From Flammeovirgaceae bacterium (lineage in GTDB: Bacteria > Bacteroidota > Bacteroidia > Cytophagales > Cyclobacteriaceae): 53,244 nt of DNA. The DNA is taken from positions 1-53,244 of the forward strand of contig JAHEZH010000017.1 in the NCBI GenBank assembly GCA_023251155.1, written 5' to 3'. Position numbers and translations under genes: made by a program. The notes beneath the pieces are model-generated. The model searched no databases, was not told the DNA's origin, and saw nothing but the letters and a program-made list of their open reading frames with translations. Positions 25,658 through 33,979 of this stretch are shown in pieces; positions within the stretch are counted from its first letter, which is position 1, and each line of letters opens with the position of its first letter.

Positions 25658-26323
25658 ATGTTTCGGCACTTAACTTTATCCGTGGTGAAAGAATCAAGGA
25701 TAAAAGTAGTATTGGTAGACGATCATAATATCGTACTCGATGGGTTGGTGTCGTTACTTCAGAAAGACGAAAGTTTCGAAGTAATGGGAGCGGTTTCTTC
25801 CGCAGAGGCGGCCGTTGACCTGCTCAGAAAACAACAACCCGATATTTTACTTACTGATTATAGCCTGAGCGGTATTACGGGGATGGAACTGGCCCGCATC
25901 ACCAAAGATAAATATCCACACGTAAAAGTGATCCTCCTTAGCATGCACGATGAAGCGCACATTATCCGTGCCGCGCTCAAGCAAGGCATTGATGGATACA
26001 TGCTGAAAAACATTCCACAGGAGGAATTAAAAGCGGCCCTGCGCCATGTCGCCAAAGGATTACCCTATGTGAGTCCGGAGGTGACACAGCTGTTGGTGAA
26101 AGAAATGAACAAGCCCAGGGAGAAGGCACCTTTGCTTACCGAACGAGAACGTGACGTGCTTCGCCTGATCTCCAAAGAATATTCCAATAAGGAAATAGCA
26201 GAAGAATTATTTATCAGCGAGCGCACCGTAGAGACCCACCGTAAAAACATTTTCAGGAAAACCAACACTACTTCTCTGGTGGGCCTGATCAAATATGCGT
26301 TCGAGAATTCGCTTGATAAATAG
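25658..26323 (+). CDS. LuxR/NarL-type response regulator
   Basis: 221 residues from the ATG at 25658. The receiver domain has VVLVDDHN (acidic pocket), the phosphorylated Asp in LLTDYSLSG, the conserved Ser in VILLSMHD and Lys in GYMLKN. The C-terminal GerE/LuxR helix-turn-helix reads LTERERDVLRLISKEYSNKE followed by FISERTVETHRKN, complete. In-frame GTG codons at 25682 and 25685 would give a shorter, more typical N-terminus (VKESRIKVVLVDDH), so the start is uncertain. Very likely partner of the TPR kinase. LuxR-type dimers bind inverted repeats, and the palindrome at 25039 and 26365 flanks this gene, making it the leading candidate binder. Confidence 0.93.
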   Translation: MFRHLTLSVVKESRIKVVLVDDHNIVLDGLVSLLQKDESFEVMGAVSSAEAAVDLLRKQQPDILLTDYSLSGITGMELARITKDKYPHVKVILLSMHDEAHIIRAALKQGIDGYMLKNIPQEELKAALRHVAKGLPYVSPEVTQLLVKEMNKPREKAPLLTERERDVLRLISKEYSNKEIAEELFISERTVETHRKNIFRKTNTTSLVGLIKYAFENSLDK

Positions 26324-26364
26324 TCGCCTTTTTCCATTTACCTGATCCGAATCACATAACCGTC

Positions 26365-26381
26365 TCCGTACCAGCACGGAT
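26365..26381 (+). promoter_or_regulatory. 17-bp palindromic operator candidate, copy C
   Basis: TCCGTACCAGCACGGAT, 89 bases upstream of the ATG at 26471. It equals copies A and B except that the two central bases are CA instead of TG, which is the same dinucleotide read from the other strand. Conserved half sites with a variable centre are typical of dimer-binding sites. Confidence 0.6.
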
Positions 26382-26470
26382 ACCATTTTACCCACACAAT
26401 GGTATGGTAAGCAGATTCTAATCTGGCCAACTTTCGGAAGAAATAGCGGCCAAATCTTCCCCCGAGTTAA

Positions 26471-26851
26471 ATGAACCTGAATACATCGATATCAGTGAAA
26501 TCGCTTACGGTTTTATTCATACTATGCAGCAGTGTAGTCTATGGTCAATCCAAAGCGCCATTCAATAAGGCAGAAGCGACACAGGAAGCAATCACCCAGC
26601 TGGCACAAATGGCTTCGGAAACAGGCGAGCTCACCGCCTTCAGCATCAAGAATGGAATAAAAGGAGAATATGTAGTGGATATCACTATGGAAGGTAAGGG
26701 CGATGTGCTGACCGTATTTATGGTGTCGTCCAGCACAGACGATATTCCGCGTAAGAATCTGTTGAAAGACAAATTGCATACACTTCGCTTTGAAAACATA
26801 AAAATTCCTAAAAAAGAAAGAGTAAAGTTTAGATACACGTTGACATTTTAA
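26471..26851 (+). CDS. Small exported protein of unknown function
   Basis: 126 residues with a signal peptide (VKSLTVLFILCSSVVYGQ) and a mature part of about 100 residues that is half helical (KAEATQEAITQLAQMASETG) and half beta (FSIKNGIKGEYVVDITMEG, RVKFRYTLTF). Not recognised. It begins 147 bases after the regulator, behind operator copy C, and ends 11 bases before the PQQ-propeller gene, so the two exported proteins are probably cotranscribed and under the same control. Confidence 0.75.
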   Translation: MNLNTSISVKSLTVLFILCSSVVYGQSKAPFNKAEATQEAITQLAQMASETGELTAFSIKNGIKGEYVVDITMEGKGDVLTVFMVSSSTDDIPRKNLLKDKLHTLRFENIKIPKKERVKFRYTLTF

Positions 26852-26862
26852 AACCTAAGACT

Positions 26863-28542
26863 ATGATGAAGAAAACAGTACTTATTGTACTTGTGGCGAT
26901 GGCGGCCTTTGCTGCGCAGGCACAGGAAGAAATGAAGGAGAAATTTGTGAAGGAAATTGATCATTCCTTTGATTACACCGCCAAGAGTGATGCCGATGGG
27001 TATTGCTACGCTTCGAGTGATAAAGAGATAACCGTATTGGATACCCAGACAGGGGAGATAAAATGGAACAAGAAATACAACGCGATATCCAAGGAACTCG
27101 GTAAGGTAGATGAAATCATTTCGATGTGGGATGCCAAAGCCATTTTTGTGTTCGATCGTAAAATGGGTAAAGATAAAATGGCATGCATTGATGCCCTTAC
27201 CGGAGAATTGCTTTGGATTAGCAGCAAATACCAGAATGTAGAAGAGGAAAACATCATCTTTATTAAAGAGATGAATGCTTTTGCCGTAACGACAAAAGAA
27301 AACCTGACCATGATTAAAGCCCGTACAGGAGAAGAATTATGGAAGACCGAAAAATTCAAAGGCATTGTGGGATACTATGTATATATGCCTGACGGGTCAT
27401 TGACCATGATCAACATGAAAGCAACAGTGATCGGATCATTGTTTGCCGGAATGAAAAACCAGATCGTTCGCATCAATACCAAGAATGGGGATGTGATGTG
27501 GGATCAAACTTACCGCGGTGTAGTTGAGAAAAAGGTGCTCACCAAAGAACGCCTGGTGAAAATGAATATTGAGGAGAACAAAGTATTCCTTTACCTGAAC
27601 GGTATACAGGTGTTTGACTATGCGGATGGCAAGCCACTATGGTCTGCCGTGTATGATCAGACCCCATCCGATGTGGTGAAGAATAAAAAACCTGCCGGAG
27701 CTACCAAATTTGGTGCGTATGGTGTGGTGGCAGAGCCAGTGGTAGTAGGTGATTATATCTATGTATTGGATCTGGTCAACAAACGAAATCAATACCTGAA
27801 GAAATACGCATTGAAAACAGGTAAGATGGTTTGGCAATCGGCCGAGATCAAGGATGCCCGCGCCATACCCGGAATTTATGTAACAGGCGACAAAGTAGTG
27901 TTGCAGGTGGGTGGCCAGGTAGAGATTCAAGCGGAAGTAAGAAAGAGAAGTACAGACGGAAGAATTACCATTGAGCAATCCATTGAGATGGAAAATGTAA
28001 AACCGCTGAACGTTCAGTGTTTCAATGCAATCACGGGTGAGCAACTGTGGGAATCAGAAAAGATGAAAAAGGGTTTGACGAACTTGTTCCTTTCAGGGAA
28101 TAATGTAATTATTTGTTCAGGCAAAGCACTGTACGCTATGGACATCAACACCGGTAAAGAGCAATATGAAAAATCATTAAAAGAGGACAATATCGGTGAA
28201 GCAGATTTAATCATCGATTACAAAGACAATGTGGTCATTCTGGGAGAAAAAGGAGTAAGCTCGCATAAGAAAAGCGATGGAACTCTTACGGCAGGCAGCA
28301 AATTCAGACGCTCTACTCCGATAACGTATAATGGCCGATACATTTATGGAGAAAGCACACTGGCATTGGCTACACCAAAGAGTGACTATGCCGTGTATGA
28401 TGTGAATACCTGTAAGTACAAATCATTTGATGCACGTAAAGACGCTGCCGCTTACCTGTCAGACGATGGAGAAAGTTTGTATGTTTTTGAATCCGGAGGT
28501 TTGTTGAGAAAATCGAAGTTCACTAAACTGAGTGCTCAGTAG
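26863..28542 (+). CDS. Exported PQQ-type beta-propeller protein
   Basis: 559 residues with a signal peptide (KKTVLIVLVAMAAFAAQAQ). At least seven blades end in the PQQ-repeat pattern GxxxW: GEIKWNKKY, GELLWISSKY, GEELWKTEKF, GDVMWDQTY, GKPLWSAVY, GKMVWQSAEI, GEQLWESEKM. The fold is that of BamB or quinoprotein propellers, but no catalytic PQQ-dehydrogenase residues or cytochrome motif are seen, so a binding or scaffolding role in the envelope is more likely. No lipobox cysteine follows the signal peptide. It follows the small exported protein by 11 bases and ends at a clear terminator. Confidence 0.85.
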   Translation: MMKKTVLIVLVAMAAFAAQAQEEMKEKFVKEIDHSFDYTAKSDADGYCYASSDKEITVLDTQTGEIKWNKKYNAISKELGKVDEIISMWDAKAIFVFDRKMGKDKMACIDALTGELLWISSKYQNVEEENIIFIKEMNAFAVTTKENLTMIKARTGEELWKTEKFKGIVGYYVYMPDGSLTMINMKATVIGSLFAGMKNQIVRINTKNGDVMWDQTYRGVVEKKVLTKERLVKMNIEENKVFLYLNGIQVFDYADGKPLWSAVYDQTPSDVVKNKKPAGATKFGAYGVVAEPVVVGDYIYVLDLVNKRNQYLKKYALKTGKMVWQSAEIKDARAIPGIYVTGDKVVLQVGGQVEIQAEVRKRSTDGRITIEQSIEMENVKPLNVQCFNAITGEQLWESEKMKKGLTNLFLSGNNVIICSGKALYAMDINTGKEQYEKSLKEDNIGEADLIIDYKDNVVILGEKGVSSHKKSDGTLTAGSKFRRSTPITYNGRYIYGESTLALATPKSDYAVYDVNTCKYKSFDARKDAAAYLSDDGESLYVFESGGLLRKSKFTKLSAQ

Positions 28543-28588
28543 CGGTAAACCCGCATTCAAGATGTGTACGAATTAACGAATCTGAATA

Positions 28589-28624
28589 CCCCTCGGACAC
28601 CTGTTGTCCGAAGGGTTTCTTTTA
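28589..28624 (+). terminator. Intrinsic terminator after the PQQ-propeller gene
   Basis: CCCCTCGGACA (28589-28599) pairs with TGTCCGAAGGG (28605-28615) with one mismatch and a 5-base loop, followed by a T-rich tract. Confidence 0.75.
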
Positions 28625-28643
28625 TCCCTAAAGAGAAAAATAT

Positions 28644-30581
28644 ATGCGAGTTTTAGTTATTGCATTGTTGCTGGCCGTTTCAGCAAATGCTCTTGTTGCT
28701 CAGAAAAAGAATGTCGTAGTCGGAGATCAGGCTGCTATTAATTATGAGCAGGGAAAAGCGTTGTATGATAAGAGTAAGTATAACGAAGCTATTCCCTATT
28801 TCGAGAAAGCGCTAGAAGCCGATAACACCAATCAGGATAGCTGGTATTACCTCGGGCTATCGAGCCGCTATGACGGACAAAATCAGAAAGCCATCGATGC
28901 CTTTACTAAACTGGAAAATTTAAACCCTACTTATTGGGCATGGTTTCATTACGAAAAAGGAATTGCCTTTGATGAATTGAAGCAGTTTGAAAATTCAGCT
29001 TCCTGCTATGAGAAATTCATTCAGCTTTTTCCTCATGATGCTTCACGCACGCTTTATATCCACCAGGCACAATACAAGTTGGCTTACGCCAAGGCACAGA
29101 AAGAACTGAGTGGGTTACAGTCAAAAATGACGGCTCCTGTAAAATTATCAGCAACGGTAAATAGTAACTATCCGGACTACATGCCAGCGCTCAATCCCAA
29201 AGGATCGAAACTTTATTTCACATCGAAGCGCCTGGGCGGCATCAAGGAAGAAGCGTCTACCGAGAAAGAAGGTGATGAAGATGTTTATGTAATTGAAAAA
29301 GTAAATGGCCAGTGGGGAGCACCTCAGCTTTTGCCCGAACCCATCAACTCGGGAAACCATGAGGGAGCTGCATGTTTTTCTGCCGATGGACAACTGATGG
29401 TGTACACGGCATGCGGAAGAGATGGCGGTATCGGCAGTTGCGATCTTTACATCTCTACGTTAGAAGGAAATGACTGGACAAAACCGGTTAACCTGGGAAA
29501 TGTGGTCAACAGTGCGGAGTGGGATTCGCAGCCCACCATATCGTATGACGGTAATCGAATCATCTTCACGTCATCGCGCCCGGGGGGATATGGATCAGAA
29601 GATTTATACATGACCGAACGGAATATCTTTGGTGAATGGGGGCCTCCTATGAACCTGGGTGGAATGGTAAATACCCCGTTCAGTGATAGTTCTCCTTTCT
29701 TAAGTCAGGATGGTAAGACATTGTATTTTGCTTCCTTGGGTCATCCGGGCTATGGAGACAGTGATGTCTTCAAGACCGTATTTGAAAACGGCAAGTGGAG
29801 TACACCGCTCAACATGGGACGACCATTGAATACGGCAGGTAAAGATTCTTATTTCACCATCGGTGGCTCAGGTGAAGTGGGTTTCATTGCTTCTGATGGG
29901 GCAAATCAACAACTGGATCTGTTTGAGGTGGCCATACCCGAAGAGATGCGCCCCAAGCCAACAGTAGTAGTAGAGGGTACAGTGACGAATGCAAAGACAA
30001 AAGCAGTAGTGGGCGCGTATGTCATGGTGGAAGATTTGAACACGAGCGAGCTGATCGCCGTAAGCAAGAGTAACAGTGCTACGGGAAAGTACTTAGTGGT
30101 ACTACCTGCTGGTAAAACCTATAGCGTGTCGGCCAATAAAGAAGGCTTCTTCTTTCACTCCGAGCGATTTGATGTGCCGGCAACTTCTACCTATCAGGAA
30201 ATCAGGAAAGACATTGAACTGAAGCCGATAGAGAAAGGCGCGAAGGTTGTTTTGAACAATATCTTCTTTGAAACGGGTAAAGCAACACTATCCCCACAAA
30301 GCCGGGTGGAATTGGAAAAAGCAATTGATTTGATGAAAGTAAATCCATCGATGGTGATTGAAGTGGGCGGGCATACCGATAACGTAGGTGATGATGCCAT
30401 GAACATGAAACTGTCGCATGAACGATCGAAATCCGTGCGTGAGTATTTGGTGAATGGAGGTATTGCAGCCACCCGCATACAGGCAAAAGGATATGGGGAA
30501 TCCAATCCGATAGCGAGCAACGACAATGACGAAGGAAGAAAGTCAAATCGCAGAACGGAGTTTATTATTCTTGAATTTTAA
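28644..30581 (+). CDS. TPR-PD40-CRD-OmpA envelope protein (PorE-like architecture)
   Basis: 645 residues with a signal peptide (RVLVIALLLAVSANALVAQ). Residues about 30-160 hold TPR units (EAIPYFEKALEADNTNQDSW). Residues about 165-430 are PD40/WD40-like propeller blades (YMPALNPKGSKLYFTSKR, QPTISYDGNRIIFTSSRPGG). A carboxypeptidase-regulatory-like beta-sandwich follows (VVEGTVTNAKTKAVVGAYVM). The last 115 residues are an OmpA_C peptidoglycan-binding domain with GGHTDNVGDD and the MKLSHERSKSVREYL arginine. This order matches PorE (PG1058) of the type IX secretion system, though many Bacteroidota paralogues share it and this one lacks PorE's lipobox. It likely anchors an envelope complex to the cell wall. 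Confidence 0.88.
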   Translation: MRVLVIALLLAVSANALVAQKKNVVVGDQAAINYEQGKALYDKSKYNEAIPYFEKALEADNTNQDSWYYLGLSSRYDGQNQKAIDAFTKLENLNPTYWAWFHYEKGIAFDELKQFENSASCYEKFIQLFPHDASRTLYIHQAQYKLAYAKAQKELSGLQSKMTAPVKLSATVNSNYPDYMPALNPKGSKLYFTSKRLGGIKEEASTEKEGDEDVYVIEKVNGQWGAPQLLPEPINSGNHEGAACFSADGQLMVYTACGRDGGIGSCDLYISTLEGNDWTKPVNLGNVVNSAEWDSQPTISYDGNRIIFTSSRPGGYGSEDLYMTERNIFGEWGPPMNLGGMVNTPFSDSSPFLSQDGKTLYFASLGHPGYGDSDVFKTVFENGKWSTPLNMGRPLNTAGKDSYFTIGGSGEVGFIASDGANQQLDLFEVAIPEEMRPKPTVVVEGTVTNAKTKAVVGAYVMVEDLNTSELIAVSKSNSATGKYLVVLPAGKTYSVSANKEGFFFHSERFDVPATSTYQEIRKDIELKPIEKGAKVVLNNIFFETGKATLSPQSRVELEKAIDLMKVNPSMVIEVGGHTDNVGDDAMNMKLSHERSKSVREYLVNGGIAATRIQAKGYGESNPIASNDNDEGRKSNRRTEFIILEF

Positions 30582-30691
30582 CAGTGATTTGAAAATGATT
30601 GATGGGATGCACACGATAAATCCCCAACCGATTCAATCAGGCGAATCATTCAGGAAACAGTAAAAAATAAGGTTTAGGTTAGGGTTTAATC

Positions 30692-30719
30692 AGAAAGGCG
30701 ACTGTGAGGGCGCCTTTCT
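30692..30719. terminator. Bidirectional terminator between the OmpA-like gene and the HAD gene
   Basis: AGAAAGGCG (30692-30700) is exactly complementary to CGCCTTTCT (30711-30719) with a 10-base loop. It lies about 110 bases after the OmpA-like stop and 4 bases before the end of the converging HAD gene. Confidence 0.65.
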
Positions 30720-30723
30720 TCAT

Positions 30724-31380
30724 TTAATCAATGAGCTGCTGCAGTTTTTCTAATGTCAGTTCATCAAAATCATTGATGATCAGATCCGCTTCACTCAATT
30801 CTTCTTTGGTGTGCGTGGTGGTTATGCCAATCACTTTTGATCCCGCTCTTTTCCCCGCAGTTACTCCGGACAAGGAATCTTCCACTACAATACATTGGGC
30901 GTTGGGCAACCCTACAGCAGCTGCGCATTTGATATAGATTTCCGGATCCGGTTTGCCATGGGTTACAAACGTATCGTCCAGTATGATGGAAAAATAGTTC
31001 TGCAGGTTGGTGCTGCTGAGCGAGAAGTCAACATTTACACGCGGAGCCGAAGTGCCAATGGCTTTCGCAATGTTGTTGGCCTCGAGCATATCCAGAAAAG
31101 CAACTAATCCTTTTACGGGTTGAATGTCATCTTTATATATTTCGCGATACATGGCTTCTTTCTCATGCGCATATTGCTGGAGGGTATCGGCTGGCAATAC
31201 GCCAAATAAGTTGGTGATCCATTCTTTATTGGTACGACCGTAAATTTTCTCTCTCAGCTGTTGCTCGTCCAGGTCATATCCATGCTGGCGGGCAAATTTT
31301 TGTAATGCAATTTTGTGAGCGGGATTGCTGTCCACAATCACCCCATCCATATCAAATAATAGTGCAAAGGGTTTTGACAT
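30724..31380 (-). CDS. HAD-family hydrolase, beta-phosphoglucomutase-like
   Basis: 218 residues. HAD motif I is LLFDMDGVIVDSN with Asp10 (nucleophile) and Asp12 (acid/base). Motif II is IGTSAPRVN with its Ser/Thr, motif III Lys is in HGKPDPEIY and motif IV is VVEDSLSGVTAGKRAG. The DxDGVxxDS form and a helical cap after motif I place it in the beta-phosphoglucomutase/phosphatase-like group that acts on sugar phosphates. Whether it is a mutase or a phosphatase cannot be told. It stands alone, convergent to the OmpA-like gene. Confidence 0.9.
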   Translation of the reverse strand: MSKPFALLFDMDGVIVDSNPAHKIALQKFARQHGYDLDEQQLREKIYGRTNKEWITNLFGVLPADTLQQYAHEKEAMYREIYKDDIQPVKGLVAFLDMLEANNIAKAIGTSAPRVNVDFSLSSTNLQNYFSIILDDTFVTHGKPDPEIYIKCAAAVGLPNAQCIVVEDSLSGVTAGKRAGSKVIGITTTHTKEELSEADLIINDFDELTLEKLQQLID

Positions 31381-31582
31381 CGTTATAAAAAATTAAGCTG
31401 CGAAAGTACTATTAATGTGGGATAAAATCAGGATTGACGTAATTCTCTTAAGCCGTCAATGGTCTATTGGTGTTTGTATTTGGCGGTTATCAATAAAAGC
31501 AATCCGCTGTCGTTTGCCTGTGAAGCTTTACGCGATAGGCCAATGAAACTGGTTTTATGATCACTTTGTAAGTGCTCTTTAA
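31381..31582. other. 202-base intergenic stretch without a convincing gene
   Basis: Lies between two minus-strand genes. The minus strand has an open run of about 43 codons directly downstream of the FG-GAP gene in another frame, ending near 31467, but without an ATG or GTG start. A TACTTTCG box lies about 20 bases upstream of the HAD start (minus strand) and may be its promoter. No terminator hairpin is evident. Confidence 0.4.
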
Positions 31583-33820
31583 TCAGTAGACAATGAATTT
31601 CCAGCTATAGGTGATCGATTTGTAAACCGGAGCATGAATAATGTACATACCCGCCGCCAGGTTATGGATTGGCAAAGTATACGCCTGATTGGCCGGGACA
31701 AACAATGGTTCACTCATTTTCTGTCCGAGTACAGAAAAGATCTGCAACGACACATTACGATCTGCTATGATAGTCAGGTTTTCACCGCGTTTCACCGGAT
31801 TAGGCGAAATGGAAATAACCGGATCGGGCGCAAGCTCGTGGCTGTTATCGCTTTTTAAAAGATAAAGCCCTCCGGTAGTATTGCCCACAACAATTGATGG
31901 TTTGTTCTCATTGAATAAATTAACAGCAACAGGCCATACTCTTCCTCCCAGGTTCTTTTTTACGAAGGTATCGCTGAGTACATCAAGTATACTATTGGTG
32001 CTGCCTTCGGGCACAGGATTGGTTGCTCTGAAGTTATTGTATATCGTAAGCACTCCCTGCTGATCTCCGGTAATCAGATCTTCATTTCCATCGGCATCCA
32101 GATCAGCAATGGCAATGGAAAGATTCTGGCGTGATGTGCTGGTGCCCAGGTTGAGATAGCTGCTGTTCTTCAATGCAAAGTTGAATGATCCTGCCGGGCC
32201 GGAGTTCTCATAATAATTCAATGCACCGGTGCTTTTCCCAATGAGTAAGTCAAGCACGCCATCGCCATTCACATCATGAAGTAAAATGTTCTCCGTGCTG
32301 CTCAGGTTAAAATTCATGGGCAGATAGTTGCTTCCGGAAACCGTGATCTTGTCTTTGCTGCTGTTGGGCAGGTAGTACAACGAAGTTACACCGGTAGTGA
32401 AACCGGTTGCTGTAAAAACCAGATCAAGTGTGCCATCGGCATTTACATCGGCAAACTGCGGGCGTATATTGTAAAACTGGGGTAGCGAAAGCGAAGCATA
32501 ATCGTCGGTAACAAAACGGAAGGAAGGATCGGTAACCGTGCCATTATTTTCATACAGCATAATGCGACCCGTAAAATCGGCTGAAGTAAATGTGCCGATG
32601 AACATGTCTTTATCGCCATCACCATCCGCATCCGCGAAAGCGGGAACAGAATTATCGCCTACATCAATCATCTGATCCTGCAGGAAATTATTTTTCACGT
32701 AAGTGAATACGGGTTGCTGTGCAGTGCCGGTGTTCTTATAGTAATGGAGTGAGTGATTGAAATTGGTATTGAAATAGGTACGCGAATTGAGATTGGGCGA
32801 AGCGAGAAAGTCAGGCACACCATCAAAGTCCACATCTTCCAGAAAGGGAGCAGGGAAAAAAGGAAATGCCACCGGTAGCGAACCCGGGAAAACACTCTCG
32901 GCACTCATGGAGGCCATTTCGGAAGTGCCGTTGTTGCGCATATAATAAATGCGGTTGCACTGTTCTTCCGAATAAAGAATGTCTTTATTGCCATCGTTGT
33001 CCATATCAATGGCGAGTAATGCTTTGCCACCGTTATGCTCCGTGCGCCCGGTGCTTTCCTGTCGGCCACCTCCGGTTAACTGATCGCAGGTTTGGCTGAA
33101 TGCGATTACTCCGCACGAGCATTCTTCCCAGTCTCCCCAGCGCTGCGTTTGTCGTTCAAAGACAAGCGTATCGCAGCGCCCGTACCTTTCTTTTGCAAAA
33201 TTCTTGTGATACTCGGCTGTGCTCGGGTTCACAAAGCGCATGTTCACGATGTCCAGGTCACCATCTCCATCCATGTCGGTGATGTTAGGTATGTCATCGA
33301 TGCCCGGAAGGATGTTGATGAATCCTGAAAATCCTTTGGTCAGTAAAATCTCCGTAGTTCCTGTGCTGATTTTAAATTCCTGCTTCTTCCATGACAGGTT
33401 GCCGCCTGCTACGGTGGTGTTCTGGTAGACCGATATTCCATTTACGGTGCTGTTAAAGGTGAACAAGTCTTTTTTGCCATCGCAATTATAATCGCGCAAG
33501 AGAAGGAAGGCATATACCTCGGGTGGGAAAAGGCTTTCATACTCAGGTGCATAGCGATAGGTGTTTTGCATTTGCACAAAAGTCCAAATTCGGTTGGCTC
33601 CCTTATCGAAGAGGACAATGTCGGGTTTGTTATCGGCATTCACATCAATGGTGTTTACCTGGGCCGAGTTGAGGCCGCCGGCCCACGCCATAGCGAGTTT
33701 GGTTCCATTTACCTCAACAGGCACACGCTGATCGATGGTGTACGTGAATTGAGCGGAGGCACTGAACGAGGCTACAATAAAATACAGGCGAAGGAAAAAG
33801 GAGAGATCGAAGGGTTTCAT
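31583..33820 (-). CDS. Secreted FG-GAP/VCBS repeat protein with T9SS sorting domain
   Basis: 745 residues when started at the ATG at 33818-33820, which opens a signal peptide (KPFDLSFFLRLYFIVASFSASAQ); the frame extends 20 codons further upstream. The body is a repeat protein with at least nine calcium-binding loops of the integrin/FG-GAP type, e.g. DVNADNKPDIVLFD, DMDGDGDLDIVNM, DADGDGDKDMFIG, DVNGDGVLDLLIG. The last 80 residues are a type A type IX sorting domain: ISISPNPVKRGENLTI, LQIFSVLGQKM, NLAAGMYIIH, ending in YSWKFIVY. So it is exported across the outer membrane by T9SS and probably attached to the surface or released. It may bind carbohydrate or protein ligands; no enzymatic domain is seen. 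Confidence 0.93.
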   Translation of the reverse strand: MKPFDLSFFLRLYFIVASFSASAQFTYTIDQRVPVEVNGTKLAMAWAGGLNSAQVNTIDVNADNKPDIVLFDKGANRIWTFVQMQNTYRYAPEYESLFPPEVYAFLLLRDYNCDGKKDLFTFNSTVNGISVYQNTTVAGGNLSWKKQEFKISTGTTEILLTKGFSGFINILPGIDDIPNITDMDGDGDLDIVNMRFVNPSTAEYHKNFAKERYGRCDTLVFERQTQRWGDWEECSCGVIAFSQTCDQLTGGGRQESTGRTEHNGGKALLAIDMDNDGNKDILYSEEQCNRIYYMRNNGTSEMASMSAESVFPGSLPVAFPFFPAPFLEDVDFDGVPDFLASPNLNSRTYFNTNFNHSLHYYKNTGTAQQPVFTYVKNNFLQDQMIDVGDNSVPAFADADGDGDKDMFIGTFTSADFTGRIMLYENNGTVTDPSFRFVTDDYASLSLPQFYNIRPQFADVNADGTLDLVFTATGFTTGVTSLYYLPNSSKDKITVSGSNYLPMNFNLSSTENILLHDVNGDGVLDLLIGKSTGALNYYENSGPAGSFNFALKNSSYLNLGTSTSRQNLSIAIADLDADGNEDLITGDQQGVLTIYNNFRATNPVPEGSTNSILDVLSDTFVKKNLGGRVWPVAVNLFNENKPSIVVGNTTGGLYLLKSDNSHELAPDPVISISPNPVKRGENLTIIADRNVSLQIFSVLGQKMSEPLFVPANQAYTLPIHNLAAGMYIIHAPVYKSITYSWKFIVY

Positions 33821-33979
33821 CACAATATCAATAACCTCCTTCACGCCTTCATTGGAAAAAATGAATGATGGATATTTCAAACTTTTAAATTATTTCGCAC
33901 CGGAATAATAACGCCAGGTTCTTCCAGCTGTTATCTTTCCTGCAAGATAAACTGATTTAAGAAAGGGCCATTACATTTT

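Noticed and set aside
31460..31582. About 43-codon open run on the minus strand after the FG-GAP gene
   Set aside because: No start codon, no ribosome-binding context and a length expected by chance.
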